DNA of 64,000 nt from Shewanella insulae (GCF_009831655.1 NZ_WRPA01000005.1:62001-126000), one strand, 5' to 3'. Positions 18,362-28,464 are shown, numbered from the stretch's first letter. Translations and numbers: made by a program. The notes: generated by a model not told the origin, from the letters alone.

Positions 18362-19174
18362 TTAGAACATGTGGCGTTCCAGGCCAGTGACATCCAGAAT
18401 CTTAGTAGCGATCTCTTCTACCGAGTGGTTGGTGGTGTTAACGAAGGGGATACGCTCTCGCTTATACATCATCTCTACCTCTTTCACCTCGATGCGACAC
18501 TGTCTCAGTGACGAGTAACGGCTGTTCTCCATGCGGCTCTGACGGATCTCGTGCAGGCGCACAGGATCTATCGTTAAGCCAAACAGCTTGTGCTTATTAC
18601 GCTTAAGGACCTCTGGCAGCTTTAGGTTGTCCATATCATCTTCGATGAAGGGGTAGTTGGCCGCCTTGATGCCAAATTGCATCGACAGGTAGAGGCTGCT
18701 GGGGGTCTTGCCGCAGCGGGATACGCCCAGCAGCACTATGTCTGCCTTGTCGATATGTTTGAGGGTCTGGCCATCGTCGTTTTCCATGGCGTAGTTGATG
18801 GCGTCGATACGCGCCTCATAGCTGTGATTTGCCTTGCCATGAGTTCTGTGGGTGACGGGAACCGCCTTGACGCCCAATTGATCTTCCAGTGGGGCGACGA
18901 AGGTGTTCAAGAAGTCATAGTCTATGCACTCACTGCTGTAGATGATGTCTCGGATCTCGGCTTTGACGATAGAATGGAACACAAGTGGTCGTTCGCCTGT
19001 TGTAATAAAACAATCATTAATTTGTGCTTTTACTGCCTCAGCTTTCTGAGCTGTCTCGACAAATGGAATAGTAAGTGCTTCAAACTCAACTGGAAATTGA
19101 GACAGTACCGCATGGCCAAAAACCTCGGCCGTGATCGCCGTCCCATCTGAGATATAAAAGACTTTACGTGACAT
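18362..19174 (-). CDS. ppsR: PEP synthase regulatory protein (bifunctional kinase/pyrophosphorylase)
   Basis: A 270-residue DUF299 protein that inactivates PEP synthase by ADP-dependent threonine phosphorylation and reactivates it by phosphorolysis. The N-terminus [13 protein letters not shown] and the nucleotide-binding motif [16 protein letters not shown] are characteristic. The frame is open to 19327, but the ATG at 19174 has AAGAGG eight bases upstream and gives the usual length (E. coli 277). It is divergent from its target ppsA, a standard arrangement. Confidence 0.95.
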   Translation of the reverse strand: MSRKVFYISDGTAITAEVFGHAVLSQFPVEFEALTIPFVETAQKAEAVKAQINDCFITTGERPLVFHSIVKAEIRDIIYSSECIDYDFLNTFVAPLEDQLGVKAVPVTHRTHGKANHSYEARIDAINYAMENDDGQTLKHIDKADIVLLGVSRCGKTPSSLYLSMQFGIKAANYPFIEDDMDNLKLPEVLKRNKHKLFGLTIDPVRLHEIRQSRMENSRYSSLRQCRIEVKEVEMMYKRERIPFVNTTNHSVEEIATKILDVTGLERHMF

Positions 19175-19300
19175 TTTGACCTCTTGTAGTAATAAAATTA
19201 CAAATAAAATTATAGATTTACGCGTCTTGCTGTGGAGTGTAAAATGCCGCTGCCCTCGTGTGAAGGGGCCACACTGAAATAAACTTGCGGAGATAGAACT

Positions 19301-21670
19301 GTGCAGCAATATGTACTCTGGTATCAAGAATTAGGCATGGGTGACGTCAACAAGGTAGGCGGTAAAAATGCCTCTCTTGGGGAGATGATCAGCAATCTAG
19401 CTAATGCAGGTGTTCAAGTGCCTGGTGGCTTTGCGACCACTTCTTTTGCGTTCAATGAATTTCTTGAACAAAGCGGACTTAACCAGAAGATATACGAGAC
19501 GCTAGAAACTCTAGACGTCGACGACGTGAATGCACTCGCGACCGCAGGTGCACAGATCCGACAGTGGGTTATCGATACCCCATTCCATAGCGAATTTGAG
19601 CAGGTTGTACGCGAGTCGTACGACAAGCTTGCCTCAGAAACTAACGATGCATCGTTCGCAGTACGCTCTTCAGCGACTGCCGAAGATATGCCTGATGCAT
19701 CATTTGCCGGCCAACAGGAAACTTTCCTGAACGTTAAGGGCTTCGATGCTGTACTGGTTGCTATCAAGCACGTATTCGCCTCACTCTTTAACGACCGAGC
19801 TATCTCATACCGTGTACACCAAGGTTATGACCACAAAGGCGTTGCGCTTTCTGCTGGCGTACAGCGTATGGTTCGTTCAGACACCGCCGCTTCAGGTGTT
19901 ATGTTCACCATGGATACCGAGTCAGGTAACAACGATGTGGTCTTCGTGACCTCTTCATTCGGCTTGGGTGAGATGGTAGTACAAGGCGCGGTGAACCCAG
20001 ATGAGTTCTATGTTCACAAGCCAAGCCTGACCGCCGGTCACAAAGCCGTTGTTCGCCGCAACATCGGCAGCAAGTTGATTCAGATGGTGTACTCTGATGA
20101 CCTGAGCCACGGTAAACAGGTGAAGATTGAAGATGTACCTGCCGATATGCGCCGTCAGTTCTCTATCAGCGATGAAGAGGTGATGGAGCTGGCTAAGCAG
20201 GCCATGATCATCGAGAAGCACTACGGTCGTCCAATGGACATCGAGTGGGCTAAAGATGGTAACGACGGCAAACTGTATATCGTACAGGCGCGTCCAGAAA
20301 CCGTACGTTCACGTGAAGATGTACAGCTTATCGAACGTTTCCACCTCAAGACTAAGAGCGATGTGATTGGCGAAGGTCGTGCTATCGGTCACAAGATAGG
20401 TAACGGTACCGCTAAGGTGCTGGCTTCTATCGAAGATATGGACCAGATCCAAGAAGGTGACGTACTGGTTACCGACATGACTGACCCAGATTGGGAGCCA
20501 ATCATGAAGCGCGCCAGCGCTATCGTTACCAACCGTGGTGGCCGTACTTGTCACGCGGCGATTATTGCCCGTGAACTTGGCGTACCAGCGGTAGTTGGTT
20601 GTGGCGACATCACCGACAAGATCAAGCATGGTCAGGAAGTGACTGTTTCTTGTGCCGAAGGTGACACAGGTTACATCTACGAAGGCATTCAAGAGTTTGA
20701 CGTCATGTCTTCTCGCGTCGATTCCATGCCTGAACTACCTATGAAGATCATGATGAACGTAGGTAACCCAGACAGAGCGTTCGACTTCGCTCGTCTGCCT
20801 AACGAAGGTGTGGGTCTGGCGCGTCTCGAGTTCATCATCAACCGTATGATCGGTATTCACCCTAAGGCGCTGCTTGAGTTTAACGACCAAAGCGCCGAGC
20901 TGCAGCAAGAGATCCACGAGATGATCGCCGGCTACGAGTCACCTGTAGAATTCTACGTGGCGCGTCTGGTTGAAGGTATTGCGACTATCGCATCGGCCTT
21001 CCATCCGAAGAAAGTTATCGTACGTATGTCAGACTTCAAGTCTAACGAGTACGCTAACCTAGTTGGTGGTGACCGTTACGAGCCGGAAGAAGAGAACCCA
21101 ATGCTGGGCTTCCGTGGTGCGAGCCGTTATATCTCTGAGTCGTTCCGTGACTGTTTCGCCCTAGAGTGTGAAGCTATCAAGCGTGTACGCAATGAGATGG
21201 GGCTGACGAATGTAGAGATCATGATCCCATTCGTTCGTACGCTGGAAGAAGGCCGTCAGGTTATCGAACTGCTGAAAGAGCAAGGCCTGGAGCGTGGTAA
21301 AGATGGTCTACGCGTCATCATGATGTGTGAGCTGCCTTCTAACGCCCTACTAGCCGACCAGTTCCTCGAGATCTTCGACGGTTTCTCAATCGGCTCGAAC
21401 GACTTGACCCAGCTAACCCTAGGTCTAGACCGTGATTCAGGCATCATCAGCCACCTGTTCGACGAGCGTAACGAAGCCGTTAAAGCCCTGCTGGCAATGG
21501 CTATCAAGGCTGCCAAGGCTAAAGGTGCTTACGTGGGTATTTGTGGTCAAGGTCCTTCTGACCACGCCGATTTTGCTGCCTGGTTGGTTGAACAGGGCAT
21601 CGATACAGTATCGCTAAACCCAGATACAGTGATCGATACCTGGTTATACTTGGGTGAAGCTCACGCCTAA
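19301..21670 (+). CDS. ppsA: Phosphoenolpyruvate synthase
   Basis: A 789-residue PEP synthase converting pyruvate and ATP to phosphoenolpyruvate, AMP and phosphate, needed for growth on lactate, pyruvate or acetate-derived carbon. The N-terminal ATP-grasp domain has [22 protein letters not shown] (residues about 120-141). The swivelling domain holds catalytic His418 in GGRTCHAA, with the PpsR target Thr416 beside it, and the C-terminal barrel has Cys748 in [10 protein letters not shown]. The start is GTG with GGAG eight bases upstream. Codon choice is strongly biased, suggesting high expression. Confidence 0.97.
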   Translation: MQQYVLWYQELGMGDVNKVGGKNASLGEMISNLANAGVQVPGGFATTSFAFNEFLEQSGLNQKIYETLETLDVDDVNALATAGAQIRQWVIDTPFHSEFEQVVRESYDKLASETNDASFAVRSSATAEDMPDASFAGQQETFLNVKGFDAVLVAIKHVFASLFNDRAISYRVHQGYDHKGVALSAGVQRMVRSDTAASGVMFTMDTESGNNDVVFVTSSFGLGEMVVQGAVNPDEFYVHKPSLTAGHKAVVRRNIGSKLIQMVYSDDLSHGKQVKIEDVPADMRRQFSISDEEVMELAKQAMIIEKHYGRPMDIEWAKDGNDGKLYIVQARPETVRSREDVQLIERFHLKTKSDVIGEGRAIGHKIGNGTAKVLASIEDMDQIQEGDVLVTDMTDPDWEPIMKRASAIVTNRGGRTCHAAIIARELGVPAVVGCGDITDKIKHGQEVTVSCAEGDTGYIYEGIQEFDVMSSRVDSMPELPMKIMMNVGNPDRAFDFARLPNEGVGLARLEFIINRMIGIHPKALLEFNDQSAELQQEIHEMIAGYESPVEFYVARLVEGIATIASAFHPKKVIVRMSDFKSNEYANLVGGDRYEPEEENPMLGFRGASRYISESFRDCFALECEAIKRVRNEMGLTNVEIMIPFVRTLEEGRQVIELLKEQGLERGKDGLRVIMMCELPSNALLADQFLEIFDGFSIGSNDLTQLTLGLDRDSGIISHLFDERNEAVKALLAMAIKAAKAKGAYVGICGQGPSDHADFAAWLVEQGIDTVSLNPDTVIDTWLYLGEAHA

Positions 21671-21701
21671 TTATTCTTTAGATAGAATAAGCTAATTGAC
21701 G

Positions 21702-21728
21702 AAAGCCGCTTTTTAGCGGCTTTTTTTT
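21702..21728 (+). terminator. ppsA terminator
   Basis: An AAAGCCGCT-TTTT-AGCGGCTTT hairpin running into a long T tract. Confidence 0.9.
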
Positions 21729-21779
21729 GTTTATAATGGCAACATTATTTTAATAAACACCAATTAAAAAGAAGTCATC

Positions 21780-24700
21780 ATGCTCCCTAAGTTATCCCAT
21801 CAACAGACCCTAGAGCCTGTCTATTTGGCGTTTCTCGACGCCCTTGCCCAGAGCAATTATTGTGGCGATATCGATAAGCGTTACAGCGCGCGTCTCGCCC
21901 AGGCAACGGATAACTCTGTCTACCAGTTTCTGCCTCAGGCGGTCTTGTATCCCAAGACTCAGGCCGATGTTAAGCTGATCATGACTCTGGCGACTAAGCC
22001 AGAGTTCAAACAGGTAGTCTTTAGTGCGCGCGGGGGCGGCACAGGCACTAACGGTCAGTCGCTGACCCATGGCCTCATTCTGGATCTGTCGCGTTATTTC
22101 AATCAGGTGATTGAGATCAACGAGAAGGAGCGCTGGGTGAGGGTACAGGCCGGAGTGGTCAAAGACGCCCTCAACGACGCGCTGCGCCCCCATGGTTTCT
22201 TCTTTAGCCCAGATCTCTCAACCTCTAACCGCGCCACCATGGGCGGAATGATCAACACAGACGCCTCGGGCGCCGGCTCGCTGGTCTACGGCAAGACCTC
22301 TGATCATGTGCTTGAGCTGACCAGCGTGCTATATGACGGTAGCGAGCTGGAGACCAAGCCGCTGGACCTTAAAGCACTAGAAGCGCTGGATGCGCTGGAG
22401 TCTCCAAGCCTGGGGCAGGCTTTGCAGCGTGATATCGCCCGCATGACACGTGAGCACAGAGACGAGGTAGAGAGCCGCTTTCCTAAGCTGAATCGTTTTC
22501 TGACAGGTTATGATCTGAAAAATGTCTGGAACGAGACAGTCGATGAGTTCAACCTGTCGCGCATTCTTACTGGCTCCGAAGGCACGCTGGCGGTGATCAT
22601 CGAGGCCAAGCTGGATATCACGCCGCTGCCCAAGACCCGCATGATGGTGAATATCAAGTATGACTCTTTCCAGTCGGCGCTGCGTCATGCGCCGGACCTG
22701 GTCAAGGCTAAGGCGACTGTGGTGGAAACCGTGGACTCTAAGGTCCTGAATCTAGCCAAGCAGGATATCATCTGGCATTCGGTGTCGTCTCTGATTGAAG
22801 AGGTGCCGGGCGCCTCCATCGATGGCCTCAACATGGTGGAGTTCGCCGGTGAGCCTGACGAGGTGGAAGCGAAAATTAAACAGCTAGAGGCGATGCTCGA
22901 TACCCAACTTGCCGCTAACCAGGCTGGCCTGCTGGGATATCAGGTCACCGCCGATAAGGCGAGCATTAACACCATCTACGCCATGCGTAAGAAGGCGGTA
23001 GGGCTGCTGGGTGCCACCAAGGGAAGCCGTAAGCCTATCGCCTTTGCCGAAGATACCGCTGTGCCGCCTGAGAAGCTTGCCGACTTTATCATGGAGTTCA
23101 GGGCGCTGCTGGACAGCCATGAGTTGCAATATGGCATGTTCGGTCACGTGGATGCGGGCGTGTTGCATGTGCGTCCGGCGCTGGATATGTGCGACCCTCA
23201 GGATGAGCGCCTGCTCAAGACGGTATCGGATCAGGTAGCGGCCTTGACCCTCAAGTATGGCGGCCTGATGTGGGGCGAGCATGGTAAGGGGGTGCGTGGC
23301 GAGTATGGCCCATCCGTCTTCGGTGAGAGCCTGTTTGGTCTGCTCGAAGAGGTTAAGGGTTATTTCGACCCCAATAACAAGCTTAACCCCGGTAAGCTGG
23401 TGGCGCCTAAGGGCAGTGGTCCGCTGCTCTATAACGTCGACAGTACCAAACGCGGCGCGTTCGATCGTCAGATCCCGGTCAACACCCGTGAGGCATTCCC
23501 CGATGTGATGAACTGTAACGGCAATGGCCTATGTTTCAACTACAGCGTCTATTCGCCCATGTGCCCCTCATTTAAGGCGACTGGAGACAGGGTACAATCG
23601 CCAAAAGGGCGCGCGGGTCTGATGCGCGAATGGCTGCGTTTATTAGAAGCCGAGGGCGTGGATGTCGATGCCCTAGCCAGGGCCAAGCCCCTTGGCTGGC
23701 TGCAACGCACCCAGAACACCCTGAAGAAAGAGCGCGAATATGATTACTCCCATGAGGTGATGGAGTCGTTGAAGGGCTGTCTCGCCTGTAAGGCGTGCTC
23801 GTCTCAGTGTCCGGTGAAGGTTGATGTGCCCAAGTTCAGGGCGCAGTTCTTCAACATCTATTACCAACGTTACCTCAGACCTGTGAAAGATTACCTGGTG
23901 GCGGGGATTGAAGAGAGTCTGCCATTGATGGCCAAGGTGCCTCAAATCACCAACTTTGCCTCACAGAACAAGCTGAGTCAGTGGGTGATTAAACAATCTA
24001 TCGGCTATGTGGATGCACCTGCGCTGTCAGTGCCGACGCTTAAGCAGCGCCTTGAGAACCACGCCTGCCGTGGCTATGATCTCAATGCCTTGCAGCAGAT
24101 CCCACAAGTCGATCGTGACCAATATGTGTTGGTGGTGCAAGACCCGTTCAATAGCTTCTACGAAGCCGAGACGGTTTATCACTTTATCAAGCTTATCGAG
24201 AAGCTGGGCTTCAAGCCAGTATTGCTGCCCTTTAAGCCCAATGGTAAGCCGATTCATATCAAGGGTTTCCTGGATAAGTTTGCCAAGACGGCCCAGTCCA
24301 GCGCCGATTTCTTGAATCAGGTGCATGCACTTGGCATGCCTATGGTGGGGGTAGATCCTGCCATGGTGCTTTGTTATCGCGATGAATATAAAGAGATCTT
24401 GGCAGAAAATCGTGGTGACTTTAACGTATTGCTGGCCAACGAATGGTTGCTTAAGGTGATCGACGCCAAGGCCCCTTTGGGTGAGGCGAAAGAGTCGACT
24501 AAGCAGTTTACCTGGTTCAGCCACTGTACCGAATCGACGGCTAAACCCAATACGGCCAAAGAGTGGCAGGCGATCTTTAGTGCATTTGGCGCCGAGCTAA
24601 GTACAGTCAGCCTGGGCTGCTGTGGCATGGCGGGCACCTATGGACATGAGAGCGATAACCTTAAGCGCTCCAAGGCCTTGTATGAGATGTCTTGGGAGAA

Positions 24701-24833
24701 GGCCATAGATTCGCTGCCTCACGAGCAGATATTGATCTCGGGCTACTCCTGTCGTAGCCAGGTGAAACGTTTCGGTGGCTTCAAACCTAAGCACCCGGTT
24801 CAGGCATTGTTGACGCTGCTCGATAATGACTGA
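21780..24833 (+). CDS. ydiJ: FAD/Fe-S D-2-hydroxyacid dehydrogenase YdiJ
   Basis: A 1017-residue protein matching E. coli YdiJ (1018) along its length. The N-terminal FAD_binding_4 domain has ARGGGTGTNGQSL and STSNRATMGGMINTDASG (about residues 78-165). The FAD-oxidase C domain ends with GLMWGEHGKG and NKLNPGK. An iron-sulfur segment has CLACKACSSQCP with cysteines at 667, 670, 673 and 677, and a CCG-type C-terminal domain has HCTES and LGCCGMAGTYG. YdiJ is reported to oxidise D-2-hydroxyglutarate, while Shewanella relatives of this class include D-lactate dehydrogenases, so the substrate needs testing. It overlaps the next gene by eight bases. Confidence 0.9.
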   Translation: MLPKLSHQQTLEPVYLAFLDALAQSNYCGDIDKRYSARLAQATDNSVYQFLPQAVLYPKTQADVKLIMTLATKPEFKQVVFSARGGGTGTNGQSLTHGLILDLSRYFNQVIEINEKERWVRVQAGVVKDALNDALRPHGFFFSPDLSTSNRATMGGMINTDASGAGSLVYGKTSDHVLELTSVLYDGSELETKPLDLKALEALDALESPSLGQALQRDIARMTREHRDEVESRFPKLNRFLTGYDLKNVWNETVDEFNLSRILTGSEGTLAVIIEAKLDITPLPKTRMMVNIKYDSFQSALRHAPDLVKAKATVVETVDSKVLNLAKQDIIWHSVSSLIEEVPGASIDGLNMVEFAGEPDEVEAKIKQLEAMLDTQLAANQAGLLGYQVTADKASINTIYAMRKKAVGLLGATKGSRKPIAFAEDTAVPPEKLADFIMEFRALLDSHELQYGMFGHVDAGVLHVRPALDMCDPQDERLLKTVSDQVAALTLKYGGLMWGEHGKGVRGEYGPSVFGESLFGLLEEVKGYFDPNNKLNPGKLVAPKGSGPLLYNVDSTKRGAFDRQIPVNTREAFPDVMNCNGNGLCFNYSVYSPMCPSFKATGDRVQSPKGRAGLMREWLRLLEAEGVDVDALARAKPLGWLQRTQNTLKKEREYDYSHEVMESLKGCLACKACSSQCPVKVDVPKFRAQFFNIYYQRYLRPVKDYLVAGIEESLPLMAKVPQITNFASQNKLSQWVIKQSIGYVDAPALSVPTLKQRLENHACRGYDLNALQQIPQVDRDQYVLVVQDPFNSFYEAETVYHFIKLIEKLGFKPVLLPFKPNGKPIHIKGFLDKFAKTAQSSADFLNQVHALGMPMVGVDPAMVLCYRDEYKEILAENRGDFNVLLANEWLLKVIDAKAPLGEAKESTKQFTWFSHCTESTAKPNTAKEWQAIFSAFGAELSTVSLGCCGMAGTYGHESDNLKRSKALYEMSWEKAIDSLPHEQILISGYSCRSQVKRFGGFKPKHPVQALLTLLDND

Positions 24834-25275
24834 ACTCGAAGTCGCCGCCCAGTTGCGGCAAATCAACCAGGGGGCGCCGCTATGCGATGAGGCGCCGCTG
24901 TTTCATATCGATAGCCAGGGGCGCTGGTTTTATCGCGGCGAGTCCCTGCCCGATAAATTTTGCCGGCTTTTTGCCACCATTTTGCACCTAAAGCCTGAGG
25001 GGTATCTGCTGATGACCCCGGTGGAGACGGTGAGGGTGGAAGTTGCCGAGTTCCCCTTTATTATCAATGATTATGAAGAGGAAGAAGATGGGCAATTTAC
25101 TCTGACCAGCTCCATAGACACCCAGTTTCAGGTGGCCAGCCGTGATGCTTTTGTGGTGGACGAGGCGGCAATATCCGTCTCCTTAGCCAGAGGATTATCG
25201 GCTAAACTTGGAAGAGCCTGTTATTATCGTTTTATCGAGCAATACCTGCTCAATGTCGACGGCGACGCTAAGTAA
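24826..25275 (+). CDS. DUF1285 family protein
   Basis: A 149-residue protein of the DUF1285 family, whose function is unknown. The conserved start APLFHIDSQGRWFYRGESLPD, here about residues 23-43, is visible, as is the PVETVRVEVAEFPFIIND segment. Its ATG lies inside the last codons of ydiJ, so the two are translationally coupled and probably work together or at least share expression. No signal peptide or membrane segment is present. Confidence 0.85.
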   Translation: MTELEVAAQLRQINQGAPLCDEAPLFHIDSQGRWFYRGESLPDKFCRLFATILHLKPEGYLLMTPVETVRVEVAEFPFIINDYEEEEDGQFTLTSSIDTQFQVASRDAFVVDEAAISVSLARGLSAKLGRACYYRFIEQYLLNVDGDAK

Positions 25276-25398
25276 GACTTAAGCCTTTCTTAGATAAGAC
25301 AATTGGTTTTTCGTTACGAATTAGCGTTAGCCGAGCCCTAGTTTCTTTAGGACCAGATGTTAGTATTAATGCATGACCGCTGTATCTGGAGGTGCTGA

Positions 25399-25815
25399 TT
25401 GAAACATTATGAAAGCTTGGGATACCTGGTGTCTCATCTTAATATCGAGCTTCAAAAGGCCTTGGATGAGAGGCTAAGGCGCTATGAGCTGGACATTAAA
25501 CTCTGGCCTGTCCTGTTCGCCCTGTGGCAGGAGGAGGGTATTACCCAGACAGAGCTATCTAAGCGCTGTGACGTGGCTAACTACACCATGACCCGCCTGT
25601 TAGATCAGTTGCAGGTGCAGGGCTATATAACTCGTTATCAGGAGGCGGACAATCGCCGCGCCTTTAAAATTCTCCTTACCGATAGCGCCAAGGCGTTGGA
25701 GCAAGATCTTGTCCGCGAGGCTGAGCGAGTCAACGAGCAGTTTCTCGGTAATTTATCTGAGTTTGAGTCGCAGCAATTTATCTATCTACTCAATAAGATC
25801 AATGGTCTGCCCTAG
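25399..25815 (+). CDS. MarR-family transcriptional regulator
   Basis: A 138-residue MarR-type winged helix protein. The DNA-binding part is EEGITQTELSKRCDVANYTMTRLLDQLQVQGYI (about residues 48-80), followed by the wing EADNRRAFKILLT and a dimerisation helix. It starts at TTG with GGAGGTG upstream. It sits alone, 123 bases after the DUF1285 gene. No ligand or target is visible. TTG initiation may keep its level low. Confidence 0.9.
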   Translation: MKHYESLGYLVSHLNIELQKALDERLRRYELDIKLWPVLFALWQEEGITQTELSKRCDVANYTMTRLLDQLQVQGYITRYQEADNRRAFKILLTDSAKALEQDLVREAERVNEQFLGNLSEFESQQFIYLLNKINGLP

Positions 25816-25984
25816 GCAATCTTATCTAATAAATATCTCACCTTATTTATTTCAACCCATGATGAAAATGCAGAATCCTTTGCTATCGGTGAAGCTGGTG
25901 GTGAGTCTGTCTGGTTAGTTTTGCGCGCTTAATGTCTGCGTGTTTTTGGATATGCGGTTAAGGTCGGGATATCGTATCTTTGGG

Positions 25985-26329
25985 TTACACCACCAATAAC
26001 ATGCCAATGCTGGAGACGGCCATCACTATGATGACAGACTGTAGTAGCATACGGCTTTGCATCAGATTTTCCTTTCCCTGTTTGATGCTGGTGATCAGGC
26101 GGTTTTGCTTGTAGATGCGGCAGATCATCTGCTCGCTATTGGGATCGATAAACAGTTGAAACTTACAGGGATCGCCGCTGTGTAGTTGTACCTCATGTTC
26201 GCTCTTGGGGCCGAAATTCAGCTTACGCGAGACTCGCTTGCCGTTAACAAATACCTGCTCCAGACCTATCCAGTTACTGGCCTGTAACTCCACCAAATCC
26301 CGATTAAAGTGGTACTTGAAACTAATCAT
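25985..26329 (-). CDS. Small hypothetical protein with C-terminal membrane segment
   Basis: A 114-residue protein that I do not recognise. Residues 1 to about 75 look like a compact beta domain (FKYHFNRDLVELQA, GLEQVFVNGKRVSRKLNFG, EHEVQLHSGD, CKFQLFID). One hydrophobic segment at the C-terminus (LLQSVIIVMAVSSIGMLLVV, residues 95-114) would anchor it in the inner membrane with the soluble part in the cytoplasm. The tryptophan near residue 21 and VNGKRVS are reminiscent of small beta-sandwich modules, but I claim no family. It is monocistronic. Confidence 0.65.
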   Translation of the reverse strand: MISFKYHFNRDLVELQASNWIGLEQVFVNGKRVSRKLNFGPKSEHEVQLHSGDPCKFQLFIDPNSEQMICRIYKQNRLITSIKQGKENLMQSRMLLQSVIIVMAVSSIGMLLVV

Positions 26330-26527
26330 AATGCAATCCTAGCGAAGATGATGAGCCTCTAAGTCAAGCAGAGGAATATGACATTTTCCAGTACGCCTGT
26401 GTGAAAAATCTGTGTCTGAAAATTATCTCTTTGGCGCCAAAAGAAAAATCTAAGCAGAAAATTTTAAGGCATTTTGGGGGCTATCGGAGGGAGAGGAGAA
26501 CGAGCGAAACTTAGACTGCCGGCAATA

Positions 26528-26556
26528 AAAAACCACCGAATGTGTCGGTGGTTTTT
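26528..26556 (-). terminator. Leucine dehydrogenase terminator
   Basis: An AAACCACCGA-ATGTG-TCGGTGGTTT hairpin with A/T runs on both sides, just after the minus-strand ldh stop codon. Confidence 0.88.
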
Positions 26557-26573
26557 ATGGCTTTCGTCAGCGA

Positions 26574-27605
26574 TTAATTTTCGCCGTTGATGATGGCGCG
26601 GGCCAACTCATCGGCAACATCTGCTGTGGTGCGGTTCTGCGCATCAGACAGTTCGAAGATCTTCAGTAGGGTGTTGTAGATCTCTTCTACCTTGGCGGTA
26701 GATTTCTGCGCGTCATAATCTTTTTCGAACGAGACGTTGATGATACCGCCGGCGTTGATCACATAGTCTGGTGCATACAGTATGCCCAGCTCTTTGAGCT
26801 TCTCGCCATGGCGAAGTTCGGCAAGCTGGTTGTTGGCACAACCTGCCACAATCGTGGCCTTAAGCAGCGGAATCGTGGTGTCGTTGATGGTGGCACCCAG
26901 GGCACATGGTGCGTAGATATCGACATCTTGATGGTAGATATCTTGATGTGCAACGACGGTAGCGCCAAATTCGCTAGCTACCTTGTCCAGTGATGACTGG
27001 TGAATGTCGGTCACGATCAGCTCGGCGCCTTCTTCGTGCAGGTGACGGCACAGGTAATAACCTACGTGGCCAACACCTTGAACGGCAATCTTAAGGCCCT
27101 TGAGGCTGTCCAGGCCACGCTGATGTTTAACGGCTGCCTTAATACCCAGATAGGTACCAAGCGCAGTAAATGGCGATGGGTCGCCGCTCTGACCTTCAAG
27201 ACCCGCCATGTATGGGGTTTCCTGGTGAGCAATCATGATGTCGCTGGTAGACACGCCCACATCTTCTGCTGAGTAGTACTTACCACCCAGAGTATGAATA
27301 CAACGGCCGAAGGCGCGGAACAGGGCTTCACGGTTTTCCACTTTAGGATCGGCGATGATCACCGACTTACCACCGCCCATGGCCAGACCGGCGAGGGCGT
27401 TCTTGTAGGTCATGCCACGAGAAAGACGCAAAACGTCGGTCAGCGCTTCGTCATCAGACTCATAGTTCCACATTCTACAACCGCCAACCGCTGGGCCCAG
27501 GTTGGTGTTGTGGATGGCTATGATTGCACGTAAGCCACTTTCTTTATCATGACAAAATACGACCTGTTCGTGGTCATCAAATGAGATATGATTAAATACT
27601 GCCAC
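26574..27605 (-). CDS. ldh: Leucine dehydrogenase
   Basis: A 343-residue Glu/Leu/Phe/Val dehydrogenase that reversibly deaminates branched-chain amino acids with NAD. With the GTG start at 27605, Lys68 and catalytic Lys80 (in LAMGGGKS) fall at the same numbers as in Bacillus leucine dehydrogenase, which supports that start. GGAG lies ten bases upstream of it. The Rossmann motif is VQGVGHVGYYL. The frame is open to 27647 with no better site. A perfect 20-bp palindrome upstream resembles a LiuR (branched-chain catabolism) operator. Confidence 0.92.
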   Translation of the reverse strand: MAVFNHISFDDHEQVVFCHDKESGLRAIIAIHNTNLGPAVGGCRMWNYESDDEALTDVLRLSRGMTYKNALAGLAMGGGKSVIIADPKVENREALFRAFGRCIHTLGGKYYSAEDVGVSTSDIMIAHQETPYMAGLEGQSGDPSPFTALGTYLGIKAAVKHQRGLDSLKGLKIAVQGVGHVGYYLCRHLHEEGAELIVTDIHQSSLDKVASEFGATVVAHQDIYHQDVDIYAPCALGATINDTTIPLLKATIVAGCANNQLAELRHGEKLKELGILYAPDYVINAGGIINVSFEKDYDAQKSTAKVEEIYNTLLKIFELSDAQNRTTADVADELARAIINGEN

Positions 27606-27729
27606 TTTATGAGTTCTCCGCTTGGGAATTAAAACGCCGAATGCCATAGAGGCGCCTTCGACGGCTTGTTATATTTATTGCAGAACGATAGCATTTAGCG
27701 ATACTCTCAACAAAGCAAAGATTGGGATT

Positions 27730-27751
27730 AATTGTGATCGGCGTGGCAATT
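27730..27751. promoter_or_regulatory. Weak CRP-like site
   Basis: TGTGA-TCGGCG-TGGCA, flanked by AATT on both sides, has one good CRP half-site and one poor one. It is close to the LiuR-like palindrome. Confidence 0.25.
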
Positions 27752-27760
27752 TTGCTTTCC

Positions 27761-27780
27761 ACTTTACGTTAACGTAAAGT
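27761..27780. promoter_or_regulatory. 20-bp palindrome, LiuR-like operator
   Basis: ACTTTACGTTAACGTAAAGT is a perfect palindrome in the divergent region between ldh and the DUF4826 gene. From memory, MerR-family LiuR in Shewanella binds palindromes of the TTTACGT type ahead of branched-chain amino acid genes, and leucine dehydrogenase would fit that regulon. The palindrome is seen; the regulator is inferred. Confidence 0.65.
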
Positions 27781-27861
27781 TGTGTGTGAATTTTCACTCA
27801 ATATGCAGCTTGTCAGCACTATTTCGCCCTTCACAGCATAACTATAACAATAGGAAGCAGT

Positions 27862-28311
27862 ATGACGGAACAAGCAGTCGAAAACACTAAACCACTCACT
27901 CCAGAAGAACAAGAAGCCCTTACACAACAATGGGTTAAAGAGCATTTCCAGAAAGCAAACCGCTTTCTGGCAGAAAAAGGGGTCATCCCAAGTAAAGTGA
28001 TTGCCGAAGAGAGCCGTTACCTTGCGCCTTTCCTCGCGGTCTGGAAGATGGAGGCTAAGCAGCCAAAGCCGCAGACCTTTTGGGTGATGTCTGGTGATTT
28101 GCCTTCAGATTATGTGGATGTTCAGGTCGCCGCCACCGCGCGCGATGCGATTCGTCATTTCTCTATGATGTGGCAGCTTAAAGCGGAAAACCTGATTAAA
28201 TCTGGTGCCGTAAAAGATAAGACTCAGGCTCAATTTGCTCAGCTGTTGGTGTCACGTGCCGAGAGCCTGTATCAGATCCATAACGACGAAAAATTGTGGA
28301 AAGAAGGCTAA
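27862..28311 (+). CDS. DUF4826 family protein
   Basis: A 149-residue soluble, mostly helical protein of unknown function, matching my recollection of DUF4826. The conserved run is WVKEHFQKANRFLAEKG, then ESRYLAPFLAVWK, FWVMSGDLPSDYV and MMWQLKAENL. It has no signal peptide. AGGAAG precedes the ATG. It is divergent from ldh across about 250 bases that hold the LiuR-like palindrome, and a terminator follows it. Confidence 0.75.
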   Translation: MTEQAVENTKPLTPEEQEALTQQWVKEHFQKANRFLAEKGVIPSKVIAEESRYLAPFLAVWKMEAKQPKPQTFWVMSGDLPSDYVDVQVAATARDAIRHFSMMWQLKAENLIKSGAVKDKTQAQFAQLLVSRAESLYQIHNDEKLWKEG

Positions 28312-28381
28312 GCGTTTTAAACAGCCATTGTGTTTAATCGCGCCTTTAAAATGCGCTTGAAATACGAGTGTTAATTTCAAT

Positions 28382-28410
28382 AAAAAGCCGCCCATATGAG
28401 GCGGCTTTTT
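28382..28410. terminator. Bidirectional terminator, DUF4826 / roxA
   Basis: A GCCGCC-CATATGA-GGCGGC hairpin with A5 before and T5 after, between convergent genes. Confidence 0.88.
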
Positions 28411-28464
28411 GTGTTCTGCTGTTCTACTCTTTCTCGGGAGCATTTACTGGCTTTTAAATACTCG

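Noticed and set aside
25859-25918. A 19-codon ATG frame after the MarR gene
   Set aside because: It has no ribosome binding site and no recognisable peptide features; very short frames like this are expected by chance.
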